From positions 1-64,000 of the forward strand of contig JAFIFS010000051.1 in assembly GCA_020831895.1 (NCBI GenBank): DNA of 64,000 bases, given 5' to 3'. A program made the position numbers and the translations under genes. Every line of letters starts with the position of its first letter. Position 1 is the first letter of the stretch. Source of the DNA: Chromatiales bacterium (GTDB lineage Bacteria > Pseudomonadota > Gammaproteobacteria > Steroidobacterales > GCA-2729495). The notes under the pieces are model-generated. The model worked only from the letters and a program-made list of their open reading frames with translations. It was not told the DNA's origin and searched no databases. This document shows, piece after piece, positions 47,430 through 56,021 of this stretch.

Positions 47430-47465
47430 CGCTCGTCTCCAAGGCCGCGCTCCCGCGCGGCAGGC

Positions 47466-48332
47466 TCAGCGCCCCGGGTTGGCCTGGTTCAGGTAGCGGA
47501 AGAACTCGCTTTCGGTCCCGATCACGAGCAGGTCGCTGTCCCGCCCCAGCGAGTTGCGGTAGGCCTGGATGCTCCGGAAGAAAGAGTAGAACTCCGGGTC
47601 CTGGTTGAAGGCGCTGGCGTAGATCTGCGCAGCCCTGGCGTCACCTGCGCCACGCACCCGCTCGGCCTCGCGGAAGGCCTCAGCCAGGATGATCGTGACC
47701 TGGCGATCCGCATCGGCGCGAATCTCCTCCCCGATCTCGGCACCCTCGGCGCGAAGCTCGGCGGCCACCCGCGCGCGCTCCTGCCTCATGCGGCTGAACA
47801 CCGACTCGAGCACGTCGTCCGGGAACTCGATGCGCTTGATGCGGACGTCAACGACCCGGGCGCCCAGCTCCTCGGCGCTAATCCCCGCGCGCTCCATCAT
47901 CTGGCGCATCAGTTCGCGACGCTCTGCCGAGACGACCTCGACCACGTCACGCCGGGCGAATTCGGCCCGGATGCCGTCCTTGACGATCTCGATCAGGCGC
48001 TGCGCAGCGGCCCTCTCGTCACCACCCGTTGCCCGGTAGAACTGGCCCACGTCGGTGATCTGCCACTTGACGAAGAAGTCGACCAGCAAGTTCTTCTTGT
48101 CCGAGGTCAGGAACTGCTCCTGGGGGTTCAGGATCGTAAGGATCCGGCGGGGATGCTTCTGGACGTTATGCCAGGGCCACTTGAAGTGCAGGCCGGGCTC
48201 CATGTCCATACGGATGATCTCGCCAAACCGGAACTCGATCGCCAGCTCGCGCTCATCCACCGTATACAGCGTGAACCAGCCGAGAGTGACGACAGCCACG
48301 ACAAGCCAGGCCACAGGTTTCAGCACGTTCAT
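47466..48332 (-). CDS. hflC: HflC, subunit of the FtsH-regulating HflKC complex
   Basis: HflC is an SPFH/band 7 protein with one N-terminal membrane helix (about 5-24) and the bulk in the periplasm. With HflK it forms a cage around FtsH and modulates its proteolysis. The 288-residue protein shows YTVDERELAIEFRFGEI, DVRIKRIEFPDDVLESVFSR and MRQERARVAAELRAEG. Its ATG overlaps the hflK stop by one base. Confidence 0.97.
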   Translation of the reverse strand: MNVLKPVAWLVVAVVTLGWFTLYTVDERELAIEFRFGEIIRMDMEPGLHFKWPWHNVQKHPRRILTILNPQEQFLTSDKKNLLVDFFVKWQITDVGQFYRATGGDERAAAQRLIEIVKDGIRAEFARRDVVEVVSAERRELMRQMMERAGISAEELGARVVDVRIKRIEFPDDVLESVFSRMRQERARVAAELRAEGAEIGEEIRADADRQVTIILAEAFREAERVRGAGDARAAQIYASAFNQDPEFYSFFRSIQAYRNSLGRDSDLLVIGTESEFFRYLNQANPGR

Positions 48333-49480
48333 CAGCGTCCACTCCTCAGCCGGCGGTCCTCACGGTCCCGGGCGGTCACGCTTCCCTGTGCGGCGGCGTC
48401 CTGTGGCAATGGAAGCATCAGGCTGCTGCCAGCAGTCCTGCTCCCACGCTGCTCCATCAGCTTGTCGAGGGGCAGGTAGAGCAGGTTGTTGCCACCCTCC
48501 ACGTCCATCAGCACCTTCGTGGAGGCGGACAGCACGTCCTCGATCGCTTCGATGTAGAGACGCTCACGCGTGACCTGCGGGGCCAGCTGGTATTCGACCA
48601 GGACCTGCTCGAAACGGGACGCCTGGCCCTCGGCATCGGCAATCACGCGTGCACGGTAGGCCTCGGCGTCCTCGCGACGCCGCGCAGCCTCACCACGGGC
48701 CCGGGGAATCCGGTCGTTGGCGTACGTCTGCGCCTCAAGCGCCAGCCGCTCGCGATCTTCGCGAGCCTTGATCGCGTCCTCGACCGCAGACTGTACCTGC
48801 GGCGGGAAGTTGGCGTCCTGCAGGTTTACGGCAACCACGCGGATTCCGGTGCCGTATTCGTCCAGCGTCTGCTGGATCACCTCGCGGGTCGAATCGGCTA
48901 TCTCGGTGCGGCCCTCGGTGATGATGAAATCCAGCCGGTTGCGGCCGACGATCTCGCGGATCGCACTCTCGCTGGCATCGTTCACGGTGCCGTCCGGGTC
49001 GCGGACATTGAACAGGAACTTGACCGGGTCCTCACGGCGGAACTGCACCACCAGGTCCACCTCGACGATGTTCTCGTCGGCGGTCAGCATGCGGGTCTGC
49101 TGGCTGAAGGTGCTGATCTGGTTCACGTTGACCAGGTTCACCTGCTCGATGGGCCATGGGATGTGCCAGCGAAGGCCCGGGTTCGCCGTGGTCTGGAACT
49201 CACCGAACCTCAGCACCACGCCACGCTGCGCATCGTCGACACGGTAGAGCCCGCTGGCAAGCCACAGCAGCACAAGTATGCCGAGGACACCAAATACCAG
49301 CGGCGCACCCGGCATCGGCATTTCGCTGCCCTCGCGTCCGCCACTGCCGCCCCCACCGCGCAGCAAGGCACCCAGCTTCTGCTGCCACTCGCGCACGATC
49401 TTGTCGAGGTCCGGCGGACCTTCGTTCCGGTTGCCCCGTTCCCAGGGATTCTTACCGTTGCCTGACTCGTTCCAGCCCAT
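48332..49480 (-). CDS. hflK: HflK, subunit of the FtsH-regulating HflKC complex
   Basis: The 382-residue SPFH protein has a cytoplasmic Asn/Gly-rich N-terminus (MGWNESGNGKNPWERG), a membrane helix (about 60-78) and the band 7 domain. GLRWHIPWPIEQVNLVNVNQ, NLQDANFPPQVQSAVEDAIK and AEAYRARV-like helices fit the family. It partners HflC, encoded immediately downstream. Confidence 0.97.
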   Translation of the reverse strand: MGWNESGNGKNPWERGNRNEGPPDLDKIVREWQQKLGALLRGGGGSGGREGSEMPMPGAPLVFGVLGILVLLWLASGLYRVDDAQRGVVLRFGEFQTTANPGLRWHIPWPIEQVNLVNVNQISTFSQQTRMLTADENIVEVDLVVQFRREDPVKFLFNVRDPDGTVNDASESAIREIVGRNRLDFIITEGRTEIADSTREVIQQTLDEYGTGIRVVAVNLQDANFPPQVQSAVEDAIKAREDRERLALEAQTYANDRIPRARGEAARRREDAEAYRARVIADAEGQASRFEQVLVEYQLAPQVTRERLYIEAIEDVLSASTKVLMDVEGGNNLLYLPLDKLMEQRGSRTAGSSLMLPLPQDAAAQGSVTARDREDRRLRSGR

Positions 49481-49522
49481 GATCTCGTCTAGCCATCGAG
49501 GACAAACAGCCGAGGCACAGCC

Positions 49523-50830
49523 TCAGTGCGTGCCTGGAACCGGGGCGGCAGGACGTTCGAGCCTGTGCAGCTCTACCTGCTCCCTTCGTTCCAGGTCTTC
49601 GTATCCGCGGCGGTCGAGCTCGAGATCGAGCTCGCAACTGCCGTCGGCCAGGATTCGTTCCGCAACGACCGCACCGATCCGGTACAGCAGCGCACGCAAC
49701 CGCGCCTGGCCTGCGCCGAGACACACGGTGCGCCGCACGAGGGCGTCGCGCAAGTGCTCGGCCAGCGCCTCCATCAGCAGGTCCAGGCCCGCACCCGTCT
49801 GCGCGGAGACCCAGACCCGGGCCGGCAGCCCGTCAGGGCCCCTGTCCATGCGAGGCGGGACGTCGAGTATATCAGCCTTGTTGTAGACCTGGATGCGCGG
49901 AATCCTGTCTGCGTCGATCTGTTCGAGCACCTGCAGCACATCGCTGATGCGCTCCTGCTGCGCCGGATCACTGGCGTCGATCACGTGCAGCAGCAGCCGC
50001 GCATCGCGTGTTTCCTCCAGCGTAGAGCGGAATGCGGCGACGAGCTCATGCGGCAGCTCACGGATGAACCCCACGGTATCGGCCAGCACCAGCGGCGTGC
50101 CGCCAGGCAGCTCGACCCTGCGCAAGGTCGGGTCCAGTGTTGCAAAGAGCTGGTCAGCCACCAGCACCCCCGCCTGCGTCATGCGATTGAACAAGGTCGA
50201 CTTGCCTGCATTGGTATACCCGACCAGGGACACCGTCGGAATCTCCTGGCGGCGGCGCTGGCGCCCCGCGATGCCGCGCTGGCGGGACACCCGCTCGAGC
50301 CGGCTGCGCAGCTGGCGCATGCGCCGGGCGAGCAGCCGGCGGTCCGTCTCCAGCTGGGTTTCGCCGGGGCCGCGCAGTCCGATGCCGCCACGCTGTCGCT
50401 CGAGGTGGGTCCAGCCCCGGATCAGCCGGGTGGACAGGTGGGACAGCTGTGCAAGCTCGACCTGCAGCTTGCCCTCGAAGGTCCGGGCACGCTGCGCGAA
50501 GATGTCGAGTATCAGACCGGGGCGGTCAATCACGCGCCGGCACAGCGCCTGCTCCAGGTTTCGTTCCTGCGCGGGGCTGAGGTGATGGTCGACCAGAACG
50601 ACCTCGGCCTCGGTGGAGGCGATCAGCGCCGCAAGCTCCTCGACCTTGCCGCTGCCGATGAGCAGCCGGGGGTTGACCCGGCGCAACGTGGCGCTGAGCT
50701 GCCCGACCACCTGGGCGCCGGCCGAGAGGGCGAGCGCCACGAACTCCTCCTGCTCCTCGGGCAACGGTGCACGGCTGCTACGCACGTGCAGGAGCAGCGC
50801 TCGCTCACCCTGACCGGGACGTTCAAACAA
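49523..50830 (-). CDS. hflX: Ribosome-associated GTPase HflX
   Basis: HflX splits stalled or heat-damaged 70S ribosomes. The 435-residue protein has the N-terminal HflX domain (LIGSGKVEELAALI, HHLSPAQERNLEQAL), the glycine-rich GGIGLRGPGETQLE segment and G-domain motifs GYTNAGKSTLFN, DTVGFIRELP and YNKADI. It lies between hfq and hflK. Confidence 0.97.
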   Translation of the reverse strand: MFERPGQGERALLLHVRSSRAPLPEEQEEFVALALSAGAQVVGQLSATLRRVNPRLLIGSGKVEELAALIASTEAEVVLVDHHLSPAQERNLEQALCRRVIDRPGLILDIFAQRARTFEGKLQVELAQLSHLSTRLIRGWTHLERQRGGIGLRGPGETQLETDRRLLARRMRQLRSRLERVSRQRGIAGRQRRRQEIPTVSLVGYTNAGKSTLFNRMTQAGVLVADQLFATLDPTLRRVELPGGTPLVLADTVGFIRELPHELVAAFRSTLEETRDARLLLHVIDASDPAQQERISDVLQVLEQIDADRIPRIQVYNKADILDVPPRMDRGPDGLPARVWVSAQTGAGLDLLMEALAEHLRDALVRRTVCLGAGQARLRALLYRIGAVVAERILADGSCELDLELDRRGYEDLERREQVELHRLERPAAPVPGTH

Positions 50831-50889
50831 GCCGGAACACCAGATTGCGGAGTCGCCCTGTCGGCCCTGAATCCGGGACGGACAGGCAA

Positions 50890-51138
50890 TCAGCGGGCAG
50901 GCGCGTCGCCCTCTTCATCATCCATGGGCACGCGGACAGGACGCGAAGGCACGACGGTGGAAATCGCGTGCTTGTAGACCATCTGACTCACGGCATTCTT
51001 CAGCAGTACGACGAACTGGTCGAAGGACTCTATCGTTCCCTGCAGCTTGATCCCATTGACGAGATAGATCGATACCGGAACCTTCTCCTTGCGGAGCGTA
51101 TTCAGGAACGGGTCCTGCAAAACCTGACCTTTGGCCAT
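50890..51138 (-). CDS. hfq: RNA chaperone Hfq
   Basis: Hfq is the hexameric Sm-like chaperone for small RNA-mRNA pairing. The 82-residue protein begins [20 protein letters not shown] and contains Sm1 [20 protein letters not shown] and Sm2 [14 protein letters not shown], with a short acidic tail. The second of two adjacent ATGs is used because GGGAG lies six bases before it. The tail is shorter than in E. coli. Confidence 0.99.
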   Translation of the reverse strand: MAKGQVLQDPFLNTLRKEKVPVSIYLVNGIKLQGTIESFDQFVVLLKNAVSQMVYKHAISTVVPSRPVRVPMDDEEGDAPAR

Positions 51139-51220
51139 CATCGACTCCCAGGTTGTTCTTGTTGTCGGATGCCACCCACGGCCATGAACGGTCCATCCTC
51201 AACGCGCCAACCCGAGCATT

Positions 51221-52183
51221 CTAGCGGCTGGCGCCCAGGTTTGCATCTGCCCCCAAGGTCCTGGCGACGATCGCCGTCAGCCGGTCCAAGGTGTCCGGCT
51301 GCTGGCTGTCGAGCACCCTGTCGGGCTGCTCGCCACGCAGCCAGGTCAGCTGCCGCTTGGCGAGACGACGCGTCGCAACGATCGCGCTGGCCTCAGCGTC
51401 GCCGAGCGTGCACCGGCCAAGGATATGATCCGCCAGCTGGCGGTAGCCCACCGCACGCAGCGCCGGCGATCCAGGACAGACCCGGGGGTGCGCCAGCAGT
51501 CCGGCGACCTCGTCCAGGAATCCCGCAGCCATCATCTGGCCGAAACGTCGCTCGATGTCCCGGTGCAGCAGGTGCCGGTCGGCAGGCACCAGCGCGACCT
51601 GCACAAAATGCAGGCCCGGAGCGCCCGGCCTGATCTGCAGGCTGGACAGCGGTCGCCCCGTCAGCCTGAGCACCTCGAGTGCACGCTGTATGCGCTGCCG
51701 GTCACCTGGCTGGATGCGCGCGGCGGCAGCCGGATCACGCTGGGCGAGCTCGGCGTGCAGCGCGGGCCACCCGGACTGCGCCGCCTCGGCCTCGATCTGC
51801 GCGCGCAGCTCAGGGTCCGCAGGCGGCAGTCCTGCGAGTCCCCGCACCAGGCTGCGGAAGTACAGCATCGTGCCGCCGACGAGCAGCGGAAGCCGCCCGG
51901 TCGCGGCAATTGCGCTGATCGACTGGATGGCCTCCTCCCGGAACATGCCGGCAGAAAAGACTTCCCAGGGGTCGCGGATGTCGACGAGCGCGTGCGGAAC
52001 ACGGGCCCGCAGCGATTCCGGCGGCTTGCCCGAACCCACATCGAGGCCACGGTAGACCATCGCCGAGTCGACGCTGACCAGCCCGATCGGGAAGCGCAGT
52101 GCCAGCTGGATCGCGAGCGCGGTCTTCCCCGTCGCCGTGGGCCCGCTGAGGCAGAGCACGGTGGTCGATACCGGGGTCTCCAA
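51221..52183 (-). CDS. miaA: tRNA dimethylallyltransferase MiaA
   Basis: MiaA adds the isopentenyl group to A37 of tRNAs reading UNN codons. The 320-residue protein has the P-loop GPTATGKTALAIQL, VDSAMVYRGLDVGS, VGGTMLYFRSLVRGL and RRLAKRQLTWLRG. The TTG start at 52183 has AAGG about eight bases upstream and lies nine bases after mutL. A GTG at 52159 would give a protein eight residues shorter that still keeps the P-loop. Confidence 0.96.
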   Translation of the reverse strand: METPVSTTVLCLSGPTATGKTALAIQLALRFPIGLVSVDSAMVYRGLDVGSGKPPESLRARVPHALVDIRDPWEVFSAGMFREEAIQSISAIAATGRLPLLVGGTMLYFRSLVRGLAGLPPADPELRAQIEAEAAQSGWPALHAELAQRDPAAAARIQPGDRQRIQRALEVLRLTGRPLSSLQIRPGAPGLHFVQVALVPADRHLLHRDIERRFGQMMAAGFLDEVAGLLAHPRVCPGSPALRAVGYRQLADHILGRCTLGDAEASAIVATRRLAKRQLTWLRGEQPDRVLDSQQPDTLDRLTAIVARTLGADANLGASR

Positions 52184-52192
52184 CGGCGGGCC

Positions 52193-54019
52193 TTAGCGTC
52201 CGCGGGCGAAGAGGCGGTCCAGCTCGGCGATGCTGAGCACAGTCCAGGTCGGGCGCCCATGATTGCACTGGTCGCTGCGCTCGGTCTGCTCCATGTCGCG
52301 CAGCAGGCGGTTCATCTCGTCGATCCCCAGCCTGCGGTTTGCCTTGACCGCGGCCCGGCAGGCCATGTTGCCGATCAGCGCATCGAGCTGCCCGCCGAGG
52401 AGGCTTCCGGCCCCCTCGGCGGTATCGAGGGTCGATACGACATCGCGCACCAGCACCTCGGGGTCGACCCCGGCAAGCGCTGCCGGCAGGGCCCGCAGCA
52501 GCACGCGGTCCGGTCCCGTACGGTCGAGCACCACCCCCACGCCGGACAGTGTGTCCGCCATCGCCTCGACGCGGTCCGCCTCGGCCGGACTGACGCGCAC
52601 GGGGACGGGCACGAGCAGCTGCTGCGGTTTGAGGCCGTCACGGCGCATACCCTCGCGAAGCTGCTCGAGCAGCACGCGCTCGTGGGCCGCATGGGCATCG
52701 ACGATGACCAGCCCCGCGCTGTTCTGGGCCAGGATGTAAAGGCCGTGCAGCTGGGCCAGCGCAAAGCCCAGCGGCGGCAGGTCAGGACCAGGCTGATCCG
52801 CCGGCGTGGGCTCCCCGGGCCTGGCGGTCTCACTTGCCCGTGGCTCCGCGTGCAGCGCGCCGAGGGCTGCCGCCATGGCAGCGCCATCGCGCACGCTGAA
52901 ACGCGCCGGTGCCGGACCCAGCGCAAGGCGATCCTGCCAGCCCGCCCTCGTGACGGCGGAAGCGGCAGTCCGGTCGAGCACTCCCGGGGCCTGCAGCGGC
53001 CGCGCTGCGCCCCCGGCGCCGGGGCGCGTGTCCGCGAGCGCAGCCTCGACACTGCGCCGGACCAGGTCATAGACCGCGCGTGGCTCGCGGAAGCGCACTT
53101 CCTGCTTGGCCGGATGCGCATTCACGTCGACCAGCGCCGGGTCCAGCGCCAGGTCCAGCACCCAGGCAGGCCAGCGGTCGCGGTACAGCACGTCCCGATA
53201 GGCGGTGCGCACCGCAGCGGCAATGCCCCGGTCACGGATGGCGCGACCGTTCAGGAATAGCTGCTGCAGGTCAGGCTGGGCGCGGGAGAACGAAGGCCGC
53301 GCGATCCAGCCACGCAGCGCCAGCGGGCCGGCCGCCTGCTCCAGGTACAGGGCATTGCGGGCAAACTCGCTGCCAACCAGGGCGGCGACCCGCGCCTCCT
53401 CCCCGGGTCGGTCGTGGGCCGCCGGCACGTCGAACACCACCCGGCCGTTGTGCCGCAGGATCATGTGGACGTTGCGCCGGCCCAGCGCGATGCGCTCGGC
53501 CAGCGAGCGCGCATGCATGAACTCGGTGCGCTCGCTGCGCAGGAAGCGCCTGCGGGCCGGGACATTGAAGAACAGGTCGCGGACCTCGACCGTGGTGCCC
53601 GCCGGATGCGCGGCGGGCTGAGCCGCAGCCGGCGGGCCACCCTCCGCGACGAGCTGCCAGGCCGTCGCCGCGCCAGCGGTGCGTGAAGTGATCGCAAGGC
53701 GTGCGACCGAGGCGATGCTCGGCAGCGCCTCCCCGCGGAAACCGAGGCTGGTCACGTGCTCCAGGTCATCGAGGCTGCCGATCTTGCTGGTCGCATGGCG
53801 GGCCAGCGCGAGCGGGAGCTCGTGTTGCGGGATACCCGCACCGTCATCGCGAACGCGGCACAAGGCAATGCCGCCCTGCTCGAGGTCGACCTCGATACGG
53901 CCTGCACCGGCGTCCAGGCTGTTCTCGAGCAGCTCCTTGAGCACCGAAGCCGGACGCTCGACGACCTCGCCGGCAGCGATCTGGTTGACGAGGTGCGGGG
54001 GCAGCTGGCGTATCGGCAT
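52193..54019 (-). CDS. mutL: DNA mismatch repair protein MutL
   Basis: The 608-residue protein has the GHKL ATPase domain (IAAGEVVERPASVLKELLEN, DDGAGI, TSLGFRGEALPSIASV). The C-terminal dimerisation domain contains VDAHAAHERVLLEQL, ACRAAVKANRR and CNHGRPTW. The DxHAxxExxxxE pattern resembles the endonuclease metal site of MutL proteins in bacteria lacking MutH. The ACH and CPH positions differ (ACR, CNH), so nicking activity is uncertain. No mutH is in the window. Confidence 0.97.
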   Translation of the reverse strand: MPIRQLPPHLVNQIAAGEVVERPASVLKELLENSLDAGAGRIEVDLEQGGIALCRVRDDGAGIPQHELPLALARHATSKIGSLDDLEHVTSLGFRGEALPSIASVARLAITSRTAGAATAWQLVAEGGPPAAAQPAAHPAGTTVEVRDLFFNVPARRRFLRSERTEFMHARSLAERIALGRRNVHMILRHNGRVVFDVPAAHDRPGEEARVAALVGSEFARNALYLEQAAGPLALRGWIARPSFSRAQPDLQQLFLNGRAIRDRGIAAAVRTAYRDVLYRDRWPAWVLDLALDPALVDVNAHPAKQEVRFREPRAVYDLVRRSVEAALADTRPGAGGAARPLQAPGVLDRTAASAVTRAGWQDRLALGPAPARFSVRDGAAMAAALGALHAEPRASETARPGEPTPADQPGPDLPPLGFALAQLHGLYILAQNSAGLVIVDAHAAHERVLLEQLREGMRRDGLKPQQLLVPVPVRVSPAEADRVEAMADTLSGVGVVLDRTGPDRVLLRALPAALAGVDPEVLVRDVVSTLDTAEGAGSLLGGQLDALIGNMACRAAVKANRRLGIDEMNRLLRDMEQTERSDQCNHGRPTWTVLSIAELDRLFARGR

Positions 54020-54066
54020 GCCGGCATTGTTCCAGATGCCGGTTGGATTGCAATTCGCTGCCGGGA

Positions 54067-55428
54067 TCAGCCTCCGGGCTGGACGGGTATCCTTACGACC
54101 TGCCCGACGACGACACGGTCGCCACGCAGGTTGTTGGCCGCACGGATCTCGCGAACGCTGACGTTGTAGCGACTGGCCAGTGCACTCAGTGTCTCACCGC
54201 GCCGGATCACGTGCTCGATTGGCCCGCGCTGTCCGTCGGCGCTGAGACTGGCCACCAGCGTGCCGGGCGGCGGGTTCTCGTAGAAATAGCGGCGGATACC
54301 GGCCACGACAGCTCGCGCCACGCGGTCCTGGTACTGGGCACTCGTGAGGTTACGCTCGTCCTGCGGGTTCGAAATGAAGGCAGTCTCGACCAGCAGCGAG
54401 GGGACGTCCGGTGACTTCAGCACGAGGAAGGGAGCCTGCTGCACGCTCGTGCGCAACAGCGGCCCGACCCGCGCGAGCTCGTTCAGGATCGCGTCGCCGG
54501 CCTCGAGACTTGAGCTGATGGCCGCGCGCTGCGACAGGTCCATCAGCACCGAGGCCAGCGTGTGCTCCTTGCTCGACAGCTGCACGCCGCCGATCAGGTC
54601 CGCAGCGTTCTCGCGGGCAGCCAGGCGACGGGCGGCCTCGTCGGTTGCTCCCTTGGTGGACAGGGCGTATACGCTGCTGCCCCGGACCTGCCGGTTGTTG
54701 ATCGCATCGGCGTGTATCGAGACAAAGAAATCCGCCTGCACCGACCGCGCGCGCTCCATACGGTCACGCAACCTGACAAAGTAGTCGCCCTGCCGCGTCA
54801 GCTCTCCGCTCATTCCCGGCTCCTGGTCCAGCAGGGCGACGATGCGCCGGCTGATGGCCAGCGTGATGTCCTTCTCCAGAATGCCGCTAGGTCCGATCGC
54901 ACCGGGGTCAGTACCCCCATGGCCGGCGTCGACGACGATCACGAGGTCCCGGCCCTGACCGTTGTCGAGCGCACGGCGGATCGAAGGGCTGGATGCCTGG
55001 CCTGCCGGCGAAGCTGCAGCCGGCGCCGGCGCGGCGGCCTGGCCAGCGCCACGCAGGCTGATCACCATGCGTGAGCCGGAGCTGCCGTTCGGCAGGACCG
55101 CGCTGCCGAATTCCAGCGGCCGGTCGAGATCGAAGACGACGCGCAGCACGCCGCTGGACTGGCGGGCAAAGCGCACCTGGCTCACCGGGCCGGTCTCTCG
55201 CGGCAGCGGGAGCGCAGCCGGGCTGATACGCCCGCCCTCGATATCGATGACGATACGGTTGGGCCCGGCCAGGCTGAATACCTGGAAACGTGGCGTGGAA
55301 GACAGGTCCAGGTTCAGGCGGACATCCGGCCCTGTCTGGACGATCTCTACCCTGCGCACCTCTGCCGCGGTCGCCAACTGCGGACCCAGCAGGACCGACA
55401 GGCAGATCAGTAGCATGAACCGCCGCAC
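54067..55428 (-). CDS. amiC: N-acetylmuramoyl-L-alanine amidase (AmiB/AmiC type)
   Basis: This periplasmic zinc amidase cleaves septal peptidoglycan to separate daughter cells. The 453-residue protein has a signal peptide (about 1-21) and an AMIN domain (about 22-125). The Amidase_3 domain (about 160-385) has DAGHGGTDPGAIG, FFVSIHADA and LVETAFISNPQDE. A C-terminal LysM domain (about 405-450, GETLSALASRYNVSVREIRA) follows. The AMIN-amidase-LysM order and the tsaE-mutL context match AmiB/AmiC. Confidence 0.96.
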   Translation of the reverse strand: MRRFMLLICLSVLLGPQLATAAEVRRVEIVQTGPDVRLNLDLSSTPRFQVFSLAGPNRIVIDIEGGRISPAALPLPRETGPVSQVRFARQSSGVLRVVFDLDRPLEFGSAVLPNGSSGSRMVISLRGAGQAAAPAPAAASPAGQASSPSIRRALDNGQGRDLVIVVDAGHGGTDPGAIGPSGILEKDITLAISRRIVALLDQEPGMSGELTRQGDYFVRLRDRMERARSVQADFFVSIHADAINNRQVRGSSVYALSTKGATDEAARRLAARENAADLIGGVQLSSKEHTLASVLMDLSQRAAISSSLEAGDAILNELARVGPLLRTSVQQAPFLVLKSPDVPSLLVETAFISNPQDERNLTSAQYQDRVARAVVAGIRRYFYENPPPGTLVASLSADGQRGPIEHVIRRGETLSALASRYNVSVREIRAANNLRGDRVVVGQVVRIPVQPGG

Positions 55429-55511
55429 GTCCGGAACTCCCCATATCCCGATTGCCCAGCAGTGAATATAGCGCAGCCCGGCGCCGGATTGCCAAGATTT
55501 GCGTTGAAAAT

Positions 55512-56021
55512 TTATGGGGATACGGCTGGATTCTCAGTCCTGCCCTGACTAGCCAGGGCCCCGAGCACTCCGGACCCGGCGCTCGTCAGCGCCTGCAGCC
55601 GGGCAACGCGGCCTTCTCCCGACAGCGCCAGTTCGATCACGAGGTCGGCCGACGGGGTACGCGGGCCGCCCCGGCCCGGCCACTCGACCAGGCATAGCAT
55701 GCTGGGGTCCGAGGGGTCGTCGAGCCCCAGATCGTCTACTTCCGCGGGCCCGGACAGGCGGTAGAGATCCGCATGGCGGACTTCCCAGCCGGCCACCTGA
55801 TAGGGCTCGACCAAGGTGTAGGTCGGGCTGGGCACACGTCCCGTGTAACCGAGTCCATGCAGCCAGGCGCGTACGAGCGCGGTCTTGCCTGCGCCGAGCC
55901 CACCCTCCAGGTGCACCACCAGCTTGCACGGCGCAGCTTTCTTCAGCGCTGCGGCCAGTCCGGCGCCCAGCGCGCGCGTGGCCGCCGGACCAGGCAGGTC
56001 GAGCCTCAGGGATTCAGCCAC
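55512..56021 (-). CDS. tsaE: tRNA t6A synthesis ATPase TsaE
   Basis: TsaE is the ATPase that resets the TsaBD complex making t6A37 in ANN-decoding tRNAs. The 169-residue protein has the P-loop HLEGGLGAGKTALVRAWL, the SPTYTLVEPY segment and HADLYRL. Its start overlaps the 3' end of nnr by 16 bases, as in the yjeF-yjeE pair. Confidence 0.95.
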   Translation of the reverse strand: MAESLRLDLPGPAATRALGAGLAAALKKAAPCKLVVHLEGGLGAGKTALVRAWLHGLGYTGRVPSPTYTLVEPYQVAGWEVRHADLYRLSGPAEVDDLGLDDPSDPSMLCLVEWPGRGGPRTPSADLVIELALSGEGRVARLQALTSAGSGVLGALASQGRTENPAVSP

